A stretch of DNA of 64,000 nt from Nitrospira sp. Its GTDB lineage: Bacteria; Nitrospirota; Nitrospiria; Nitrospirales; Nitrospiraceae. Positions 59,789 through 64,000 of the stretch are shown here, piece by piece (within the stretch, counting starts at the first letter, position 1; each line of letters starts with the position of its first letter). A model generated the notes under the pieces. That model saw only the letters and a program-made list of their open reading frames with translations. It did no database searches and had not been told where the DNA came from. The stretch covers positions 1 through 64,000 of the forward strand of contig JAHFEW010000001.1 in NCBI GenBank assembly GCA_023248215.1, read 5' to 3'. The translations under genes and the position numbers were made by a program.

Positions 59789-60787
59789 ATGAACGCTCCT
59801 GTGTTGGTAACCGGTGGTGCAGGTTGTATCGGGATTCAGGTCTGTCGTGAGCTGGATCGGCGTGGGATCGAAGTGCATCTGCTGGACCTCGGCGAGCAGA
59901 TCGCCCGGGTGAGACATGCGCTACCTCAGACGGCGAAGGTATTCTACGGGTCGATTCTGGATGTCTCCTCGATCCGCGAGGCGATGGACGGCTGTGGAGC
60001 GGTCATTCACTTGGCCGCATTGCTCGGCGTACGGCGCACGGAGGTGAACCGCTTGCGCTGTCTCGAGATCAATGTGGACGGGACGAAGCGGGTCCTCGAT
60101 TGTGCCGTCCAGCACCGTATCAAGCGGCTGGTGTTTGCCTCCTCGTCGGAAGTCTACGGTGAACCGACCGAGAATCCCATCACTGAGGACACCATCACTC
60201 AGGGGAAGACGGTCTATGCAGTCAGTAAACTGGCGGGTGAGGAACTTTGCATCGGTTATGCGCAGCGCTATCCCGAACTCGAGCATGTCATCCTGCGCTT
60301 CTTCAACGCCTACGGACCCTATCAGGCGGCGCAATTCGTGCTGCCCAAGTTCATTCAGAATGCCATGACGGGTAAACCGATCGTGATCAACGGCAGCGGC
60401 GATCAAATTCGTTCCTACTGTTATACGGAAGACACGGCACGAGGAGTGGTGGAGGCGCTCCTCAGACCGGAGGCTGGCAGCCAGGTGATCAATCTCGGCA
60501 ACAGTGACCGGCCGATTTCACTCAAGGAACTGGCAGATCTCGTCGTCAGGGTGAGCGGAAATCCGTCGGTCGAAATCAAATATGCCGGTGATTTTCAAGG
60601 CACGGATCGTCATGCGAGCCGCGAGATCCACCGTCGCTACTGTTCCGGTGAAAAGGCGAAACAGTTGCTGGACTTCGAATCGCGCGTGTCGCTCGAAGAC
60701 GGCATCCGGCGTATCATCGAGATGAACAGCATTTTTGACAAATGGGAAAGTACCGAGTTGCCGTACCTCGTGGATGAGATGACCTAG
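59789..60787 (+). CDS. NAD-dependent sugar epimerase/dehydratase
   Basis: A 332-residue extended SDR enzyme: VLVTGGAGCIGIQVCREL, VIHLAALLGVRRTEVNRL, FASSSEVYGEPTENPI, YAVSKLAGEELCIGYAQRY (catalytic Tyr/Lys) and FFNAYGPYQAAQFVLPKFIQ. It is a UDP-glucose 4-epimerase or nucleotide-sugar dehydratase relative; the substrate cannot be identified. The gene lies alone after repeat copy 7. Its stop is again TAG followed by CAGG, matching the first seven bases of the repeat, although no other repeat features follow. Confidence 0.8.
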   Translation: MNAPVLVTGGAGCIGIQVCRELDRRGIEVHLLDLGEQIARVRHALPQTAKVFYGSILDVSSIREAMDGCGAVIHLAALLGVRRTEVNRLRCLEINVDGTKRVLDCAVQHRIKRLVFASSSEVYGEPTENPITEDTITQGKTVYAVSKLAGEELCIGYAQRYPELEHVILRFFNAYGPYQAAQFVLPKFIQNAMTGKPIVINGSGDQIRSYCYTEDTARGVVEALLRPEAGSQVINLGNSDRPISLKELADLVVRVSGNPSVEIKYAGDFQGTDRHASREIHRRYCSGEKAKQLLDFESRVSLEDGIRRIIEMNSIFDKWESTELPYLVDEMT

Positions 60788-60817
60788 CAGGGGGGCTCCA
60801 AGCTGCTGCATGACTTC

Positions 60818-62506
60818 ATGACCCACGGTAATTGGAAAACGACCCTCAAACGCTTCTTATCACACGCCCGTTTGCTTCCCGCCGTCCGTACCGTTCACTA
60901 TCAACTCCGACGGGCAGTCGATCGTGACTTTCGTGAGCAGGAGTGGCTGCTCGATCAGGAGTTCCGACAATTTGCCAGTGAGTACGGCCAGGCGTTCCGG
61001 CATCCCTTGTCTGCGGAGCCGGGAGAAGGCAAGCGGGTCCTGGTAGTTAGCTCAGGATCGCTGGGCCAACTTGTCGAGATCGCGTTGGTCAAGGCATTCC
61101 AACTGGCCGGCTATCGTCCGCTGGTATTGACGGACTATGATCGCTGGATGGGCGCCTATTACCGTGAGGTTGGCGTCCAGGAGCTGCTGTACTGGCATGA
61201 ATTTGTCTGTCCGGTTCCTGTTTCAGAGGCGGTTCGGGCCCTCGCGACCCTCAGCTCCTTCGAAGACCTCATCAAATTGGACTACTGCGGTGCACGCGTC
61301 GGGAAATATGCGGCCTCCACCGCTTTGCGTCACTTGAGGGTCGGACGCCTCGATGTGAAGAACCAGGCGATCCGCGATGCGCTGCTGCCGTTTCTGCACC
61401 GCGCCATGTCCTATGCAAAGGCGGCACAAGAAATTGTGAAGACTTTGCGTCCGCAGCTGGTGCTGTCGGTCGATCTGGGGTACAGCCCGCGAGGGGAACT
61501 CTTCGACGCGTGCCTGGCGGCCGGCATTAAGACCATTACCTGGAATGCCGCCCACAAGAACAACCAGCTTATGCTCAAGCGTTACAGCCCGGCGAACCGC
61601 GACGTACACCCGGCGTCCCTTTCGACGAAAACCTGGAACGACCTGAAGACCGGACCCTGGACCGAGTCAGACCGGGAGCGTCTCCGCCGTGAAGTGGTCG
61701 GCAGTTATCTGAGCGGCGAATGGTACAGCGAAGTCGGCACCCAGTTTCATACGACCCTGCAGGAGGCAGCGGAGGTCCGGCGAACATTGGACCTCGACGA
61801 TCGGAAAAAGACCGCCGTCATCTTTTCGCATATTTTCTGGGACGGGACGTTCTTTTATGGGACGGATCTCTTTGGGAGCTACGAGGAATGGTTCGTCGAG
61901 ACCATGAAGGTCGCCTGTGCGAATCCCCACATCAATTGGGTCGTCAAAATCCATCCTGCCAATATCGTCAAAAACGTCCGGGATGGAGTCGGGTCCGAGC
62001 CGTCGGAACTGACGGCGATCCGGTCGCTCGGCGGGACCCTGCCGTCTCATGTGCGGATCATTCAACCGGACAGCCGCATGAGTACCCTCTCCCTCTACTC
62101 CGTGATGGACTACTGTGTGACGGTGCGAGGCACCGTTGGGATCGAGGCGGCCAGTTTGGGGATTTCCGTGCTGACGGCTGGCACGGGGCGGTACGACCGG
62201 CTTGGGTTCACCATCGACTCCGACTCGAAGGCTCAGTATCTGAATCGTCTCGCGCACATTCAGGAGATTCCTTCTCTTTCGGCCGATCAGCGGGGTCTTG
62301 CCGAACGGTTTGCTCATGGAGTGTTCGTCTTACGACCCTTTAGTCTGCATACGGTTACCTTGGAGTACCAGCGTGATGCCAAGGCGACCTTGCGATCCAG
62401 GGTGTGCCTGCCGAAGGGGCAGGATGTGCGGGCCGCGACGGATCTCTGCGCCCTGGCGGATTGGATCCGAAGTGGAGAAGAAGATTTTCTCGCGTCGCAT
62501 ACGTAA
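60818..62506 (+). CDS. Large GT-B-like protein, possibly capsule/glycan synthesis
   Basis: A 562-residue protein of uncertain function. The N-terminal half has a Rossmann-like segment VLVVSSGSLGQLVEIALVKAF and LVLTDYDRWMGAYY. The C-terminal part has AVIFSHIFWDGTFFYG, NINW-like VVKIHPANIVKNV, YCVTVRGTVGIEAASLGISVLTAGTGRYDRLGF, a pattern that resembles the CMP-Kdo capsule-synthesis (KpsC/KpsS-like) and other GT-B families. It lacks a signal peptide or membrane segment. Given its place beside an epimerase and an amidotransferase it probably helps build the surface glycan, but I cannot name its reaction. Confidence 0.6.
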   Translation: MTHGNWKTTLKRFLSHARLLPAVRTVHYQLRRAVDRDFREQEWLLDQEFRQFASEYGQAFRHPLSAEPGEGKRVLVVSSGSLGQLVEIALVKAFQLAGYRPLVLTDYDRWMGAYYREVGVQELLYWHEFVCPVPVSEAVRALATLSSFEDLIKLDYCGARVGKYAASTALRHLRVGRLDVKNQAIRDALLPFLHRAMSYAKAAQEIVKTLRPQLVLSVDLGYSPRGELFDACLAAGIKTITWNAAHKNNQLMLKRYSPANRDVHPASLSTKTWNDLKTGPWTESDRERLRREVVGSYLSGEWYSEVGTQFHTTLQEAAEVRRTLDLDDRKKTAVIFSHIFWDGTFFYGTDLFGSYEEWFVETMKVACANPHINWVVKIHPANIVKNVRDGVGSEPSELTAIRSLGGTLPSHVRIIQPDSRMSTLSLYSVMDYCVTVRGTVGIEAASLGISVLTAGTGRYDRLGFTIDSDSKAQYLNRLAHIQEIPSLSADQRGLAERFAHGVFVLRPFSLHTVTLEYQRDAKATLRSRVCLPKGQDVRAATDLCALADWIRSGEEDFLASHT

Positions 62507-62554
62507 GTCCATTCAACGATATTGCCTCCGCACTCATTCGGTGAGGTCGTCGTC

Positions 62555-64000
62555 ATGTGTGGCATAGCCGGGATGGTGGGATCAGGTGCCGCGGAACGGG
62601 TGCGGGTTATGACGGACGCGCTCATTCATCGCGGGCCGGATGAGGGAGGGTACTATGACGATCCCTCGTCCGACCTGTGCCTGGGCATGCGGCGACTCAG
62701 CATCCTCGATCTCGAACATGGGCACCAGCCGATGGCGAACCGGGATCAATCCGTCTGGATCGTCTATAACGGCGAGATTTTCAATTCACCGGATTTGCGG
62801 CGCCAACTGGAACTGCACGACCACCGGTTCGTGACGGCGAATTCCGATACGGAAACGCTGCTTCAGCTGTACGACGAGAAGCAGGAGGATATGTTGGCGG
62901 ATCTGAACGGCATGTTCGCCTTCGTGTTGTACGACAAGAAGCGCAACCTGTTGTTCGGGGCGCGTGACCGGCTCGGCATCAAGCCGTTGTACTATGCCGG
63001 GACGCCGGCGGGCTTTGCGTTTGCGTCGGAGTTGAAGAGTCTGCTGACGCTGTCCGGGATTGCGCGCGATCTCGATCCTGCCAGCCTCTATCACTATCTG
63101 ACGCTGCGGTTCGTTCCTGGGACGTCCTCCATGGTGAAGGGGGTCTCCCGCCTTGCGCCGGGGCACTGGTTTCGTTACGAGTTGGGAACAGGCCGGCTCA
63201 AGACCCATTGTTATTGGCGGCCCTCCTTTGCCCCGCTGGAAGGTCGTTCGGTTACGGAATGGAGCGAGATCGTGCGTTCGGAGCTGCGGGCCGCTGTGCA
63301 GCGCTGGAGTCTCAGCGATGTGCCGATCGGTTGTTCGTTGTCCGGCGGGTTGGATTCCTCCAGCATCGTCGGGCTGCTCGCAGAGGCGGGCCATCCGCAA
63401 CTCAAAACCTACTCGCTGGGGTTTGTCGGTGAAGGGACCGAGTCTCTCGACGAACTGCCGCTGGCGAGAAAAGTGGCTGAACGCTGGGGGACCGACCATC
63501 ATGAGCTGGTTCTGCAGCCCCACGATCTGCTCCGTGACTTGCTCAAAATGGTCTGGTACTTGGATGAGCCGTACGGCGGAGGGCTGCCCTCCTGGTATGT
63601 CTTTCAGTTCATGCATCGGGATGTCAAAGTCGGCATGACGGGAACCGGTGGCGACGAATTATTCGGAGACTACGGACGTTATATTGGATTGGAGCGACAG
63701 ATTGCCGGCCGACAGGCAGGAACCGAAGCGCCCCCTGTTCCGGCTTGGATGGAGACCTGCTGGCCGCTCGTCTCTTCGCTGGTCGATCGGCTTCCGCATG
63801 GAGTCGGCGGGTTGCGGTCGAGAGAGCGGTGGCGCAACTGGCCCATGGTCGGGCGCGATCCGTTCACGTGGGACTATGTGCATGCGTTCTATTATTTCTC
63901 CGACGCCATGAAGCGGAGCGACGTATTGGCGGACCAAGCCGACGGGGTACCGGTTCAGGACACGACTGAGTTGTTGCGGGACTATTACCGTCAATCGAAC
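62555..64000 (+). CDS. Asparagine synthetase-like glutamine amidotransferase (second copy, cut by window end)
   Basis: An open frame of at least 482 codons that runs off the window, so it is missing from the ORF track. The start MCGIAGMVG gives the catalytic Cys2; IHRGPDEGGYY, GMRRLSILDLEHGHQPM and YNGEIFN complete the glutaminase domain. The synthetase domain has SLSGGLDSSSIVGLLAEAG and TGTGGDELFGDY. It differs from the first copy, with different spacing and no close sequence identity, so it is a distant paralogue. The C-terminus is unknown. Possible role: amidation of an acidic sugar. Confidence 0.88.
   Translation, partial: MCGIAGMVGSGAAERVRVMTDALIHRGPDEGGYYDDPSSDLCLGMRRLSILDLEHGHQPMANRDQSVWIVYNGEIFNSPDLRRQLELHDHRFVTANSDTETLLQLYDEKQEDMLADLNGMFAFVLYDKKRNLLFGARDRLGIKPLYYAGTPAGFAFASELKSLLTLSGIARDLDPASLYHYLTLRFVPGTSSMVKGVSRLAPGHWFRYELGTGRLKTHCYWRPSFAPLEGRSVTEWSEIVRSELRAAVQRWSLSDVPIGCSLSGGLDSSSIVGLLAEAGHPQLKTYSLGFVGEGTESLDELPLARKVAERWGTDHHELVLQPHDLLRDLLKMVWYLDEPYGGGLPSWYVFQFMHRDVKVGMTGTGGDELFGDYGRYIGLERQIAGRQAGTEAPPVPAWMETCWPLVSSLVDRLPHGVGGLRSRERWRNWPMVGRDPFTWDYVHAFYYFSDAMKRSDVLADQADGVPVQDTTELLRDYYRQSN

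Noticed and set aside
43243-64000. Exosortase/PEP-CTERM system
   Set aside because: The AsnB and heparinase genes suggest it, but no exosortase motif or PEP-CTERM tail was seen.
1-64000. tRNA and rRNA genes
   Set aside because: None was noticed by eye in the intergenic regions; a covariance search would be needed to exclude them formally.

Overview
The window is a GC-rich bacterial chromosome segment from a Gram-negative (diderm) organism. It carries lipid A synthesis, inner-core heptosyltransferase and outer-membrane assembly (BamA, Skp) genes, so a lipopolysaccharide-bearing envelope is certain. A waaF-gmhB fusion, LpxI in place of LpxH, an unusual interspersed repeat family and the general protein flavour suggest the phylum Nitrospirota, most likely genus Nitrospira. 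That assignment is inference from memory of the group; there is no rRNA or other phylogenetic marker here to prove it. No tRNA, rRNA, CRISPR array or intact transposase was seen.

Layout. (1) 1-8.0 kb, minus strand: a small unknown protein, a broken response-regulator receiver, an HD-domain phosphohydrolase, a DUF2062 membrane protein, thiL, lon and galU. (2) 8.3-23.9 kb, plus strand: a long, tightly coupled envelope operon, bamA - two skp/ompH-like genes - fabZ - lpxA - lpxI - Gfo/Idh oxidoreductase - lpxB - msbA - DUF374 acyltransferase (frameshifted at an A9 run) - waaA - lpxK - waaF/gmhB fusion - waaC. Many genes overlap by ATGA or TAATG. lpxD and lpxC are not in the window. (3) 23.9-36 kb: core and outer-core glycosyltransferases, an LTA-synthase-like phosphotransferase, a third GT9 heptosyltransferase and a methyltransferase, broken into modules by copies of the repeat. 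(4) 36.4-43.1 kb: nucleotide-sugar genes rmlA, rmlB, rmlD (no rmlC), an O-antigen ligase/polymerase, gmd and fcl. A decayed N-terminal fragment of gmd lies 2 kb before the intact gene. (5) 43.2-64 kb: a polysaccharide decoration island with two asparagine-synthetase-like amidotransferases, a heparinase-like protein, cysC plus a sulfotransferase (PAPS supply and use), a Wzx-like flippase, several methyltransferases, neuA-neuB-neuC (nonulosonic/sialic acid pathway), an epimerase and a large GT-B-like protein of uncertain role.

The genes form one assembly line. GalU, RmlA/B/D, Gmd/Fcl and NeuC/B/A make activated sugars. LpxA/I/B/K, WaaA and the heptosyltransferases build lipid A-core, and MsbA exports it. 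GT2/GT4 enzymes extend the glycan, Wzx and the O-antigen ligase/polymerase move and join it, and BamA/Skp assemble the outer membrane.

The most unusual signal is a family of seven interspersed elements (about 130-320 bp). Their TAGCAGG end supplies the stop codon of the neighbouring gene (TAG in four cases, TAA in a fifth). Their terminal arms covary within each copy, which implies selection on a paired structure. They separate glycosyltransferase modules and could act as 3' end structures and as recombination joints.
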